Below, piece after piece: positions 54,608 through 63,488 of a stretch of 64,000 nucleotides of DNA (positions are counted from its first letter, which is position 1; the number at the start of each line of letters is the position of its first letter). Made by a program: the position numbers and the translations under genes. The stretch covers positions 62,001-126,000 of the forward strand of contig NZ_JPHU01000001.1 in NCBI RefSeq assembly GCF_000733125.1, written 5' to 3'. Origin of the DNA: Parvularcula oceani (GTDB lineage: Bacteria > Pseudomonadota > Alphaproteobacteria > Caulobacterales > Parvularculaceae). The notes under the pieces were generated by a model. The model was given only the letters and a program-made list of their open reading frames with translations. It was not told the DNA's origin and did not search any database.

Positions 54608-56379
54608 GCTGGCAGCTCCTCGCGAAGCTGCATGGCCGCGAGGCGGGCATAGAGACCGCCTTCCGCCATCAGCCCGTCATGCGTCCCTCGTTCGACCACC
54701 CGTCCCTGATCCATCACCACGATCAGGTCGGCATGCCGCACGGTCGACAGGCGGTGCGCGATGACGAGGGTCGTCCGCCCGTCCGAAAGGCGCTCCAGCG
54801 CTTCTTCGATCAGGCGCTCCGACCGCGCATCGAGCGCCGCCGTCGCTTCGTCGAGGAGCAGGATCGGCGCGTCCTTGAGGAAGGCGCGGGCAAGGGCGAT
54901 GCGCTGGCGCTGACCGCCGGACAGGTTGCTCCCCGCATCGCCGACGCGGGTTTCGTAGCCGTCCGGCAGGGCCTCGATGAAGCCGTGCGCCGCGGCCGCT
55001 TTCGCCGCCGCGACGACGGCCGCATCGTCGGCGCCCGGGCAGCCATAGCGGATGTTCTCGGCGATCGTATCGTCGAACAGGACCGCATCCTGGGCCACCA
55101 GGGCGATTGCGTCGCGCAGGCTTTTCAGGGTCAGGCTCCGCACCTCCTGCCCCTCGATCAGGATCCGCCCGCTCCCGGCCTCGTAAAGGCGCGGCAGGAG
55201 GCCGAAGACCGTCGATTTGCCGGCCCCCGAGGGCCCCACCAGCGCGACGGTCGCTCCTGCGGGCACGTCGAGGGTCAGCCCGTCGAGCACCGCCGGCTCT
55301 CCGTAGGAGAAGGTCACGTCCTCGAAGCGGATCGCCGGGGGCTTCCCGCGCTCGAGCCGCAAGGGCGCCGCGCCCGGCCGATCCGTAATCGTCCCCCGCC
55401 TGTCGAGTACGCCGAAGACGCGCTCCAGAGACCCCATCCCTTCCTGGACGACGGCGTGCAGCGTACCGAGGCCGCGGGCGGGCTGGGACAGGACCGCCAT
55501 GCCGACGAGGAAGGTCACGAGTTCGGGCCCCGTCAACGACCCCGCGCCGATGCGGAAGGCGGCGACGCCGATGATCGCGCCGATGGCGATGGCGCCGATC
55601 ACGGTGATGATCGGCTCGTTCGCGGCCCGCAGGCGGACGAGGCGTAAGAGGAGGCCCGCCCGCTCATCGAAGGCGCGGCCGAGGCGCCGGCGCTCCTGCT
55701 CTTCGAGGCCATAGGTCTTCACCATGGCCTGTCCCCGCAGGCTCTCGGTCAGGAGCCCCGTCAGCCCGCCGATCTGCGTCTGCACCCGCCTTGCGAGCCA
55801 CCGGATGCGGCCGCCGAGCCAGCCGACCGGCAGGCCGGCCAGCGGATAGACGATCAGGACGGCGGCGAAGAGCACCCAGTCGAGCCAGGCGAGATAGCCA
55901 ACGATGACCGCAAGGCGGATCGCGTCGCGCAAGCCGTTTGGCGCGCGGGTCAGGCTTTCGCGCAGGACGGTCAGGTCATTGGTGAAGCGGCTGACGAGCT
56001 GGCCCGCCCCCTCGCCTGCGAGCTGGGCGAGATCGAAGCCGCCGATCCGGGCGAACATGCGGTGCTGCATGTCCTTGAGGGTCAGGATCGCCGCGCCCTG
56101 GGCTAGGACGGCCTGCGCGTAGAAGAAGCCCGCCTGGAGGACGCCGAGCCCGATCAGGATGACAGGCCCCCAGACCATCACCGTGGCAGGGTCGGCGCCG
56201 GGCGCATCGCCTCGTGCGGGGTCGAGGCCCGCGAAGACCCACTGCGTCGCGGCGAGAAGGCCCGCCTCGGCGCTAGCGAGGCCGATCATGGCGAGCACGC
56301 CCAGAGCCAGCCGCCCCTTGTGGCGCGACAGGAATTCCCGCCACAGGCGCAAAGCCATCTGGTCCGTCCGTGCCGTCAC
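54604..56379 (-). CDS. MsbA-like ABC exporter, fused membrane and ATPase domains
   Basis: A 591-residue half-transporter. Six membrane helices fill about residues 10-310. The ATPase has Walker A GPSGAGKST, the signature LSGGQRQRIALARAF and Walker B APILLLDEATAALD, then the His in VIAHRLSTVRHAD. Its place next to lipid A genes (divergent, 67 bases between the starts) suggests a lipid A flippase role like MsbA. The GTG start has GGAG 6 bases upstream; an ATG at 56358 lacks a site. First gene of an operon with the DMT and amidase genes. Confidence 0.9.
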   Translation of the reverse strand: MTARTDQMALRLWREFLSRHKGRLALGVLAMIGLASAEAGLLAATQWVFAGLDPARGDAPGADPATVMVWGPVILIGLGVLQAGFFYAQAVLAQGAAILTLKDMQHRMFARIGGFDLAQLAGEGAGQLVSRFTNDLTVLRESLTRAPNGLRDAIRLAVIVGYLAWLDWVLFAAVLIVYPLAGLPVGWLGGRIRWLARRVQTQIGGLTGLLTESLRGQAMVKTYGLEEQERRRLGRAFDERAGLLLRLVRLRAANEPIITVIGAIAIGAIIGVAAFRIGAGSLTGPELVTFLVGMAVLSQPARGLGTLHAVVQEGMGSLERVFGVLDRRGTITDRPGAAPLRLERGKPPAIRFEDVTFSYGEPAVLDGLTLDVPAGATVALVGPSGAGKSTVFGLLPRLYEAGSGRILIEGQEVRSLTLKSLRDAIALVAQDAVLFDDTIAENIRYGCPGADDAAVVAAAKAAAAHGFIEALPDGYETRVGDAGSNLSGGQRQRIALARAFLKDAPILLLDEATAALDARSERLIEEALERLSDGRTTLVIAHRLSTVRHADLIVVMDQGRVVERGTHDGLMAEGGLYARLAAMQLREELPA

Positions 56380-56446
56380 GCATGCTCCGCTTTGCCTTCG
56401 CGCGCAGCATCGCGCTATAGCCGCGCCTCGCTTAGACGAGTGCGCC

Positions 56447-57181
56447 GTGGCCCGCAAAAAGAGCCTGTCCCCCCTGCTCCTCGCCGTCCTGCCGCCGCTG
56501 GTGGCGGGCTATATCCGGCTGGTCCACGGGACGGTGCGCTGGGAGCGGATCGGCGATGAGCACCACCGTGCCCTGATCGGAAGCGGGCAGCCCTTCATCT
56601 GCGCCTTCTGGCATTCGCGCCTCCTGATGATGCCGGTCATCAAGGCCGAGCAGGGCCGGGATTTCCGCATGCTGATCTCCGAGCATCGCGACGGAGAGGT
56701 GATCGCGCGTGTCATCGGGCATTTCGGCATCGACACCGCGCGCGGCTCCGCCGCCGATCCGCGCAAGAGAGACAAGAACAAGGGCGGCGCCGCGGCGCTC
56801 AAGGCGCTGATCTCCAGCGGCCGCGAAGGCCGAAACACAGGGATCACGCCAGACGGCCCGCGCGGGCCGCGTCAGCGGGCGCAGCCCGGGATCGCGCAGC
56901 TCGCCCGGCTGTCGGGGCTTCCCGTTCTCCCGATGAGCTATTCGGTGCGCCGGGCGCGGTTCCTCGGCAGCTGGGACAGGTTCCTCCTGCCCCTGCCCTT
57001 CTCGCGCGGCGTCTTCGCCTTCGGCGAACCGGTCCGCATCGGGGGGCGCGGGCCGGAGGCGCTGGAGCGGGGCCGGACGGAGATCGAGGAGGAGCTCAAC
57101 CGCATCACTGCCGCATGCGACCGCATGATGGGGCACGAAGAGGTTGCCCCCGCCCGATTCGGCGCGGAAATGGCAGCATGA
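56447..57181 (+). CDS. DUF374 lysophospholipid acyltransferase-like protein
   Basis: A 244-residue protein. A hydrophobic N-terminal helix (SPLLLAVLPPLVAGYIRL) is followed by the DUF374 core: PFICAFWHSRLLMMPV, LISEHRDGEVIARVI and the DGPRGPRQRAQPGIAQLARLSGLPVLP stretch. Related to acyltransferases of lipid A and phospholipid synthesis. It opens the waaA-lpxK-acyltransferase operon, with ATGA coupling to waaA. In alphaproteobacteria this family sits in lipid A operons and may add a secondary fatty acid (inference). GTG start. Confidence 0.85.
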   Translation: MARKKSLSPLLLAVLPPLVAGYIRLVHGTVRWERIGDEHHRALIGSGQPFICAFWHSRLLMMPVIKAEQGRDFRMLISEHRDGEVIARVIGHFGIDTARGSAADPRKRDKNKGGAAALKALISSGREGRNTGITPDGPRGPRQRAQPGIAQLARLSGLPVLPMSYSVRRARFLGSWDRFLLPLPFSRGVFAFGEPVRIGGRGPEALERGRTEIEEELNRITAACDRMMGHEEVAPARFGAEMAA

Positions 57182-58470
57182 CACAGTCAAAGCCGCCATT
57201 CTCTCTTCGCGCCTATCGCAGCGCCGCCTCGCTCGCGAAGCCGCTGGCGAAGCTCGCTCTCTCCCGCCGGCTCAAGGCCGGCAAGGAGGATCCGGCAAGG
57301 ATCGGCGAGCGGAAGGGAGAGCCGGGACAGGCGCGTCCGTCCGGTCCCCTGGTCTGGCTGCACGGCGCGAGCGTCGGGGAATCGCTTTCGGTCCTTCCCC
57401 TCATCGAACGGCTGAGCGCGGAGATGCCGAGGACGAATTTCCTGGTGACGACCGGCACGGTCACCTCCGCGGCCCTCATGGAGGAACGCCTGCCGCCCCG
57501 CGCCATCCATCAATACGTTCCCGTGGACCAGCCGCATTTCGTCCGCAGCTTCCTCGATCACTGGCGGCCCGATGCGGCGCTCTTCGTCGAATCCGAGCTC
57601 TGGCCGAGCCTCATCGGCGAGACCAGGAGGCGCGGCGTGCCGATGGCGCTGGTCAATGGCCGCCTGTCGCCCAAGAGCTTCGAGAGCTGGCAGCCGCGTG
57701 CGGAGGCGGCGCGCAGCCTGCTCGACGCTTTCGACATCGTGCTCGGCCAGGACACGGAGAATGCCAGGCGGCTTGCGACCCTGTCCGGCCGGCAGGTGCC
57801 CATGCTGGGAAACCTCAAACAGGCCGCCGAAGCGCTGCCGGCGGACGAAGCGGCGCTCGATGCGCTGCGCGCAGCGATCGGCGAGCGGCCCGTATGGGTC
57901 GCCGCGAGTACCCATGCGGGAGAAGAAGAGGCGATACTCGACGCCCACCAGCAGCTCAACGGGCGCCTGCCCGACCTCCTCACCGTCATCGCCCCGCGCC
58001 ATCCGGGGCGCGGAACGCAAGTGCAGGCCCTGTGCGCCGAGAGGAACCTGCCCGCCATACGCAGGGGCACGGGCGCGCTGCCCGGCCCCGAACACGCGGT
58101 CTATGTCGCCGATACGCTGGGCGAGCTCGGCCTCTTCTACCGGACCTGCAGCGTCGCCTTCATCGGCGGCAGCCTCGTGAAGACCGGCGGCCACAATCCG
58201 CTCGAGCCCGCGCGCCTGAGCTGCGCCATCATCACCGGGCCGCACCTGTTCAACTTCCAGGACACCTACGCCGCCATGCGCAGCGCCGGGGGCTCGGCCC
58301 TCGTGCGCAATGACCGCGACCTCAGCGCCTCGCTCCTGCGCCTGATGACGGACCCGGTCACGCGGGAAGAGATGGCGCGCCATGCGCGGGAATGGGCGGA
58401 CGATGCGGCTGCGGCCGTGCTGGACGACGTGATCCACGCTTTGCGCCCGGTGCTGGAGCAAGCCGGATGA
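57178..58470 (+). CDS. waaA: 3-deoxy-D-manno-octulosonic acid transferase
   Basis: A 430-residue GT-B glycosyltransferase that puts Kdo on lipid IVA. The N-terminus MTQSKPPFSLRAYRSAASLA carries an amphipathic membrane-contact helix. Marks of the family are WLHGASVGESLSVLPLIE, FLVTTGTVTSAALM, ALFVESELWPSLIGE and IGGSLVKTGGHNPLEPA near 345. It lies between the DUF374 and lpxK genes, coupled by ATGA overlaps at both ends. Confidence 0.94.
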   Translation: MTQSKPPFSLRAYRSAASLAKPLAKLALSRRLKAGKEDPARIGERKGEPGQARPSGPLVWLHGASVGESLSVLPLIERLSAEMPRTNFLVTTGTVTSAALMEERLPPRAIHQYVPVDQPHFVRSFLDHWRPDAALFVESELWPSLIGETRRRGVPMALVNGRLSPKSFESWQPRAEAARSLLDAFDIVLGQDTENARRLATLSGRQVPMLGNLKQAAEALPADEAALDALRAAIGERPVWVAASTHAGEEEAILDAHQQLNGRLPDLLTVIAPRHPGRGTQVQALCAERNLPAIRRGTGALPGPEHAVYVADTLGELGLFYRTCSVAFIGGSLVKTGGHNPLEPARLSCAIITGPHLFNFQDTYAAMRSAGGSALVRNDRDLSASLLRLMTDPVTREEMARHAREWADDAAAAVLDDVIHALRPVLEQAG

Positions 58471-59465
58471 TGCTCTCGCCGCCGGCATTCTGGTCGCAGG
58501 ACGGCGCCTCCCCTCTGGCGCGGCTGCTTTCGCCCGCAGGCCGCATCTATGGGGCGATCGTCGCTCGGCGGATCGAGGCGGCGCGCCCTGCACGCGCCGC
58601 CGTTCCGGTGGTCTGCATCGGCAATGTCACTCTCGGCGGTGTCGGGAAGACGCCCTTCGCCGCCCTCCTCGCCAATCTCCTGACCCGGCACGGCGTCCTC
58701 GCGCATATCCTCACTCGCGGCTATGGCGGCACCGAAAAGGGGCCGGTCTTCGTGTCGCCGGAGGCGACGTTCCGCCAAGTGGGCGACGAAGCGCTCCTTC
58801 TCGCGAGGCACGCGCCGGTATGGGTGGCGAGCGACAGGCCCGCAGGCGCCGCCGAGGCCGCGCGGAACGGCGCGGATGCGATCCTGATGGATGATGGCCA
58901 CCAGAACCCCTCTCTGCACAAGGATTTCAGCTTCGCGCTGATCGACGCCGAAACCGGCTTCGGCAATGGCAGAATCTTTCCCGCCGGGCCCCTCCGCGAA
59001 TCGCCGGAGGCCAGCCTGGCCCGCGCAGATGCAGCCGTCTTCGTCACCCGCGGCTCTGGCGAGGCTGCTCCCGCCGACCTGCGCCGGAGGGTGCCCGCCG
59101 CGCTTCCGAAATTCACCGCCTGGCTCGAACCGGACAGCTCGGCCTTGGACCGGGACAAGGCGGTCTTCGCCTTCGCAGGGATCGCTAGGCCCGAGCGCTT
59201 CTTCGACATGCTGCGCCGCCAGGGCTTCGCGCTTGAGGGGACCCGCGCCTTCCCCGACCACCATCCATTCGCGGAGAGCGACATGCAGGACCTCCTGAAA
59301 CGGGCGGCAGAACATGGCGCGCAGCTCGTGACGACCGAGAAAGATGCCGTCCGCCTGCCCGCCGAGATGCGGGCCCAGATCCGCACCCTGCCGGTCACCA
59401 TGCGCGTGAGCGACGAGGCGCAGCTTCTGTCGCTCCTGGCTCCCGCTCTGGGGCGTCCGCTGTGA
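58467..59465 (+). CDS. lpxK: tetraacyldisaccharide 4'-kinase
   Basis: A 332-residue lipid A kinase that phosphorylates the 4' position. The P-loop GNVTLGGVGKTPFAALL lies near residue 52, followed by ILTRGYGGTEKGPVFV, VGDEALLLARHAPVWVA and the Walker-like MDDGHQNPSLHKDFSFALID. The C-terminal part has FAFAGIARPERFFDML, DHHPF and VTTEKDAVRLP. ATGA overlap with waaA upstream and GTGA overlap with the acyltransferase gene downstream. Confidence 0.95.
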   Translation: MMLSPPAFWSQDGASPLARLLSPAGRIYGAIVARRIEAARPARAAVPVVCIGNVTLGGVGKTPFAALLANLLTRHGVLAHILTRGYGGTEKGPVFVSPEATFRQVGDEALLLARHAPVWVASDRPAGAAEAARNGADAILMDDGHQNPSLHKDFSFALIDAETGFGNGRIFPAGPLRESPEASLARADAAVFVTRGSGEAAPADLRRRVPAALPKFTAWLEPDSSALDRDKAVFAFAGIARPERFFDMLRRQGFALEGTRAFPDHHPFAESDMQDLLKRAAEHGAQLVTTEKDAVRLPAEMRAQIRTLPVTMRVSDEAQLLSLLAPALGRPL

Positions 59466-60397
59466 CGCTCGCCGATCACGACGACCGCTGGGACGCCGAC
59501 GTTCCCCTGCCCGAGCCGCGGACGAACCGGCCGGTGACGCTTCTTCACCGGCTCGAGGCAGTGGGCGCGGACCTGCTCTTCGCCTGGTCGAGACGGGCGG
59601 GAATCGAGAAGGCCTCGAACAGGCTCGGATGGCTCCTTCGCCGCCTGGGCCCGCGCCTGCGCAAGCCGCATGGCAGGGGTCATGCGAACCTCTCTCTCGT
59701 CATGCCCGAACTGGATGCGGCGCAGCGCGAGGAGATCCTGCGGGAGGAATGGGAGAATCTCGGCCGCACGGTCGCAGAGTTCGCCCATCTGGACACGGTC
59801 GGGGACCGCACCACCGTTCTGCGGGCCGAGCGGGTGACCGAACTCGTGCGCGAAGGCCGACCGGCCATCTTCGTCTCGGGACATTTCGCGAATTGGGAGG
59901 CGATGGCGATCGCGCTTCACCGCCTCGGCCTGCGCTATGCCGTGGTCTATCGCGCCGCCAACAACCCGCTGGTCGACCAGAAGATCATCCGCCTGCGCGC
60001 GGCGGTCATGTCGCGCCGCCAGATCCCGAAAGGCAAGCGCGGCGGACGCGAGCTGATGCGGGCGGCGAAGGACGGGTTGTCGCTCTGCATGCTGACAGAC
60101 CAGAAGCTCGGAGACGGCATTTCCGTTCCGCTGCTCGGGCACTCCGCGATGACGGCACCGGCCGCCGCGAGGCTGGCCCTGCGGGGAAACCTTCCCGTCA
60201 TCCCGCTACAGATCGTGCGGCAGCCTGGCAGCCGCTTCACGATGACGGTGCATGACCCGATCGAGGTCGAGCGCAGCGGCGACACCGCAGCCGATACGGA
60301 GCGGCTGACCGGCGCGATCAACGGGATCCTGGGGGACTTCATCCGCGAGAGGCCCGGCCAGTGGCTCTGGTTCCACCGCCGATGGCCCTCCGGCTAG
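59462..60397 (+). CDS. lipid A biosynthesis acyltransferase (LpxL/HtrB family)
   Basis: A 311-residue LpxL-type late acyltransferase that adds secondary acyl chains to Kdo2-lipid IVA. The active motif HFANWE (H-x4-E type) sits in FVSGHFANWEAMAIAL, followed by VVYRAANNPLVDQKI and a GISVPLLGHSAMTAPAAARLA stretch. It ends RPGQWLWFHRRWP, the family C-terminus. GTG start in overlap with lpxK. The last 4 bases overlap the convergent kinase gene. Confidence 0.88.
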   Translation: MTLADHDDRWDADVPLPEPRTNRPVTLLHRLEAVGADLLFAWSRRAGIEKASNRLGWLLRRLGPRLRKPHGRGHANLSLVMPELDAAQREEILREEWENLGRTVAEFAHLDTVGDRTTVLRAERVTELVREGRPAIFVSGHFANWEAMAIALHRLGLRYAVVYRAANNPLVDQKIIRLRAAVMSRRQIPKGKRGGRELMRAAKDGLSLCMLTDQKLGDGISVPLLGHSAMTAPAAARLALRGNLPVIPLQIVRQPGSRFTMTVHDPIEVERSGDTAADTERLTGAINGILGDFIRERPGQWLWFHRRWPSG

Positions 60398-61023
60398 GGC
60401 GCGGGCAGATCGATTTCGAGCACCGTTCCGGATGAGCCGGTCTTCTTGAGGCGCAGCGCGCCCCCATTGGCCTCGGCGATCGCGGCCGCGATCGGCAGGC
60501 CCAGCCCCGTCGCACCCTTGCGCCGCGCGCCTCTGAAGGGAACGAAGAGCGTGTCCTGCGCATAATCGGGAATGCCCGGACCGTCATCGGCGACTTCGAT
60601 CGTGACGCGGCCCCGCGCCTCGGATGCCGAAAGCGTGACGCGCGCGCCGAGCTGCAAGGGATTGTCGATCGTCTCCCGCAGCAGGCGGACGAGCTGGTCG
60701 TGATCGGCCCGGACCGTCACGCCCTCGACCCCGGCAAGGGTCACGCCGTCGCGCTCGCCCACCGCCTCGGTCGCTGCCTGAAAGAGGGAGACAGCGCCCT
60801 GTCCCTGCCGCTCGACCTCCGCGAGGTCCTGGATCGCGCGCGTCAGCGCCACCACCTGTTCGACGCCGCTCACGAGATGGGGGCCCGCCATCTTCAGCCT
60901 CTTGTCGTCCGAGGCGGCCATGCGCTCGGCAACGATTTCCATGCTGGCAAGGAGGTTGCGCAGGTCGTGGCGGACCACGCCGATGCCCTTGAGGGCGAGG
61001 GAGAGGCGCTCCGCCTCAGTCAA
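60394..61023 (-). CDS. sensor-less histidine kinase core
   Basis: A 209-residue cytoplasmic kinase core with no sensor domain. The H box is GVVRHDLRNLLASMEI (His19). An ATPase domain has a weak N box (LRETIDNPLQLGA), G1 VADDGPGIP and G2 GATGLGLPIAAAIAEANGG. It lacks membrane segments and PAS/GAF domains. It may be paired with a sensor protein in trans. No response regulator is adjacent. Its start overlaps the end of the MerA-like gene by 8 bases, so both are in one transcript. Confidence 0.78.
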   Translation of the reverse strand: MTEAERLSLALKGIGVVRHDLRNLLASMEIVAERMAASDDKRLKMAGPHLVSGVEQVVALTRAIQDLAEVERQGQGAVSLFQAATEAVGERDGVTLAGVEGVTVRADHDQLVRLLRETIDNPLQLGARVTLSASEARGRVTIEVADDGPGIPDYAQDTLFVPFRGARRKGATGLGLPIAAAIAEANGGALRLKKTGSSGTVLEIDLPAP

Positions 61024-62452
61024 AGCGCGACAACACGCCGACGAGGCGCTTGGTCCGGCCCGAGAACAGGCGCGGCGAGTAATAGGCGCCGGCAGCGCGT
61101 TTCGAGACTTCGCCCAGGGTCGGATATGGCATCACCGTGCTGGTGAAGGCGGAAGCCTTGAGCCCGTTGGCGATGGCAAGCGACCACGCCCCGATGAGTT
61201 CGCCCGCGCCGTCGCCGACGATGGAGGCGCCGAGGATCTTGCCCCGTCGCCCGATCAGGATCTTCGCGAAGCCGGTCGTCGCCCGCTCGGTCTGCGCCCT
61301 GTCATTCTCGTCGTAATTCCAGCGCGCGACCTCGTAGGAGACGTTCTCCTCCTTCGCCTGCGCCTCGGTCAGGCCCACCGAGGCGAGCTCGGGCTCCGTA
61401 TAGGTGACGTGCGGGATCCGGTGCGGGTCGTTCTTCTGCGGGAAGACCTTGAACAGCATGTTCCGGATCACGATGCCCGCCTGATAGCCGGCGACATGCG
61501 TGAATTGCAGGCCGCCATTCACGTCGCCTATGGCATAGATGCGCTTGTTGGTCGTCCTGAGCTGCGCGTCGACGAGGACGCCCTTCTCGTTCGTCTCCAC
61601 CCCCGCCGCTTCGAGATCGAGGGCTGAAATATCCGTGCGCCGCCCGACGGCGACGAGGATATGGCTGCCGCGGACATCGAGGTCCTCCCCGTCGCGCGTT
61701 GCCGTGACGATCAGGTCCTCGCCCTCCTTGCGGACGCGGGCGACCTGCGCGTTCTCCTCCAGCCGGACGCCCTCTTCGCGCAGGCGCGCCTTGAGGACCG
61801 CCGTCAGCTCGGGATCGTCCTTGCCGAGGACCGTTCCCCCTTCGAGGACCGTCACCTCGCAGCCGAGCCGCCGGTGAGCCTGCGCCATCTCGCAGCCGAT
61901 GGGGCCGCCGCCGACGATCAGGAGGTGCCGGGGCGCCTCGGTCAGGTCGAACAGCGTCTCGTTGGTCAGGAAGGGAACGCCCTCCAGCCCCTCGATCTCC
62001 GGCACCAGTGGCGATGAGCCGGTGGCGAGGACGAAGTGATCGGCATGCACCTCGGTCTTGCCGGCGACCAGGCTTTTCGGGCCGGTGAAACGCGCTTCCT
62101 CCCGCAGAACCGTGCAGCCCAGCCCCTCGAATCGCTCCTGGCTGTCATTGGGGGCGATGGCATCGATGACGCCGCGTATGTGGTCGTGGACGGCCGCATA
62201 ATCGACGCGCACCTCTCCCGTGTGCACGCCGAACCGCTCCGCCTCCCGCGCATGCTGCGCCGCCTTGCCTGCCGCCAGCAGCGCCTTGGACGGCACGCAG
62301 CCCCAGTTCAGGCAGTCCCCGCCCATCTCCCCGCGCTCGATCAGGACGACGTCGCGGCCGAGCTGCGCCGCCCCGGCCGCGACGGACAGGCCGCCAGAGC
62401 CGGCGCCGATGACGCAGATGTCGGTATCGATTCTCCGCAGGGGCTCGCTCAA
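61016..62452 (-). CDS. mercuric reductase-like flavoprotein disulfide reductase
   Basis: A 478-residue FAD enzyme of the dihydrolipoamide dehydrogenase class. The redox disulfide is Cys47/Cys52 in GGDCLNWGCVPSKALL. NAD(P) binding is at LLIVGGGPIGCEMAQAHRRLG, and the second FAD motif is IYAIGDVNGGLQFTH. The catalytic His region reads MPYPTLGEVSKRAAG, with Tyr in the place of the usual His, as in MerA. MerA's metal-binding N-terminal domain and C-terminal Cys pair are absent, so it is not a true mercuric reductase. Electron acceptor unknown. Coupled to the TVP38 gene (ATGA). Confidence 0.87.
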   Translation of the reverse strand: MSEPLRRIDTDICVIGAGSGGLSVAAGAAQLGRDVVLIERGEMGGDCLNWGCVPSKALLAAGKAAQHAREAERFGVHTGEVRVDYAAVHDHIRGVIDAIAPNDSQERFEGLGCTVLREEARFTGPKSLVAGKTEVHADHFVLATGSSPLVPEIEGLEGVPFLTNETLFDLTEAPRHLLIVGGGPIGCEMAQAHRRLGCEVTVLEGGTVLGKDDPELTAVLKARLREEGVRLEENAQVARVRKEGEDLIVTATRDGEDLDVRGSHILVAVGRRTDISALDLEAAGVETNEKGVLVDAQLRTTNKRIYAIGDVNGGLQFTHVAGYQAGIVIRNMLFKVFPQKNDPHRIPHVTYTEPELASVGLTEAQAKEENVSYEVARWNYDENDRAQTERATTGFAKILIGRRGKILGASIVGDGAGELIGAWSLAIANGLKASAFTSTVMPYPTLGEVSKRAAGAYYSPRLFSGRTKRLVGVLSRFD

Positions 62453-63210
62453 CTGTCTCTCCTCCGCATACGTTTATAGACGACCGGGATCAGCGCGAGG
62501 ATCACAAGTCCGATCAGGGGCAGCAGCGTTTCCGCCTGCAGCAGCACCTCCCCGCCGCCGAGCTCGTCCGAGGATGCGACGCCCGCCGCGATGCCGCGGC
62601 CGATGGACACGTAGACGAAAGAGCCCGGTATGATGCCGAACAGCGTGGCGAGCACATAGTTGCGCAGGCGCACGCCCAGGACGCCCGCGGCGATGTTGAT
62701 CGCCCAGAAGGGAAAGAGCGGCACGAGGCGCAGGATGAACATGTAGCTGAGTTCGTCATCGCGGAAGCCGCGCTCCATGCGGCCGACAAAGCCCTTCGCC
62801 CGCTCGCGCAGCGCGTCGCCGAAGACGGTTCTGGCCGCAAGATAGAGCAGCACCGCCCCGATCGTCGCGCCCGCGACGACGGCCGCCGTTCCGATCCAGA
62901 GCCCGAAGAAGAACCCGCCCGCGACCGTCAGCGCCGAGGCGCCGGGAAAGGAGATCGCGACGAGCCCGGCATAGAGGAACACGTAGAGAAGCACGGAGAC
63001 CGCGAGCCGCTCGTCGATCCAGGTGCCGAGGGCCGCCTGGTTCTCGCGCAGCGCAGCGAGGGAGAGATAGTCGCCGATGCCGAGCGCGAAGGCGGCGGCC
63101 AGAGCGGCGGCGATGGCGAGGACGGGCAGCAGGCGCCGGATCGGCACGCGGCGCCTGGCCGGTGCCGGCACCGCGGTGGCTGCGCCGTCGGAAAACTTCG
63201 ATGCGGTCAT
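62449..63210 (-). CDS. TVP38/TMEM64 family inner-membrane protein
   Basis: A 253-residue protein with about six helices. Family motifs are FPGASALTVAGGFFFGLWIGTAAVVAGATIGAVLLYLAAR, RDDELSYMFILRLVPLFPFWAINIAAGVLGVRLRNYVLATLFGIIPGSFVYV. SNARE-associated/DedA-related proteins of this type move or scramble lipids. It heads the operon with the MerA-like and kinase genes, a pairing of TVP38 with a flavoprotein that is common in bacteria. Start ATG is the family N-terminus. Confidence 0.85.
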   Translation of the reverse strand: MTASKFSDGAATAVPAPARRRVPIRRLLPVLAIAAALAAAFALGIGDYLSLAALRENQAALGTWIDERLAVSVLLYVFLYAGLVAISFPGASALTVAGGFFFGLWIGTAAVVAGATIGAVLLYLAARTVFGDALRERAKGFVGRMERGFRDDELSYMFILRLVPLFPFWAINIAAGVLGVRLRNYVLATLFGIIPGSFVYVSIGRGIAAGVASSDELGGGEVLLQAETLLPLIGLVILALIPVVYKRMRRRDS

Positions 63211-63288
63211 GGAGGGTCCGGTTGCTCGCGATCAGCTCTTGAGCATATTGCGACGCATGGCCGAGGCGAGCTTGGCGCGCAGTCCTTC

Positions 63289-63317
63289 TTGACCCTTCGC
63301 GATCTGCGTCCTAGAGG
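63289..63317 (+). promoter_or_regulatory. candidate sigma-70 promoter of rpmH
   Basis: TTGACC and TAGAGG are separated by 17 bases, about 37 bases before the rpmH start. The -35 fits the consensus; the -10 is weak. Confidence 0.45.
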
Positions 63318-63353
63318 CCCCGTTCGATTTTCAATCCCTCTCCGAGGCCCGTC

Positions 63354-63488
63354 ATGAAACGCACTTTCCAGCCGAGCAATCTCAAGCGCAAGCGCCGTCA
63401 CGGCTTCCGCGCGCGCAAGAGCACCGTGGGCGGCCGCAAGGTCCTTGCCGCACGCCGCTCCAAGGGCCGCAACAAGCTTTCCGCTTAA
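63354..63488 (+). CDS. rpmH: 50S ribosomal protein L34
   Basis: A 44-residue ribosomal protein: [20 protein letters not shown], then [20 protein letters not shown]. It matches bacterial L34 along its whole length. The protein is too short for many gene callers but is unmistakable. The downstream rnpA frame overlaps its last 44 bases. Together with rnpA and yidC it forms the conserved block near chromosome replication origins in many bacteria. Confidence 0.97.
   Translation: MKRTFQPSNLKRKRRHGFRARKSTVGGRKVLAARRSKGRNKLSA

Noticed and set aside
61016..62452. True mercuric reductase
   Set aside because: No N-terminal metal-binding domain, no C-terminal cysteine pair and no other mer genes.
63211..63353. 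Possible replication origin next to rpmH
   Set aside because: No DnaA boxes (TTATCCACA-like) or AT-rich unwinding region were seen; gene order alone is not enough.
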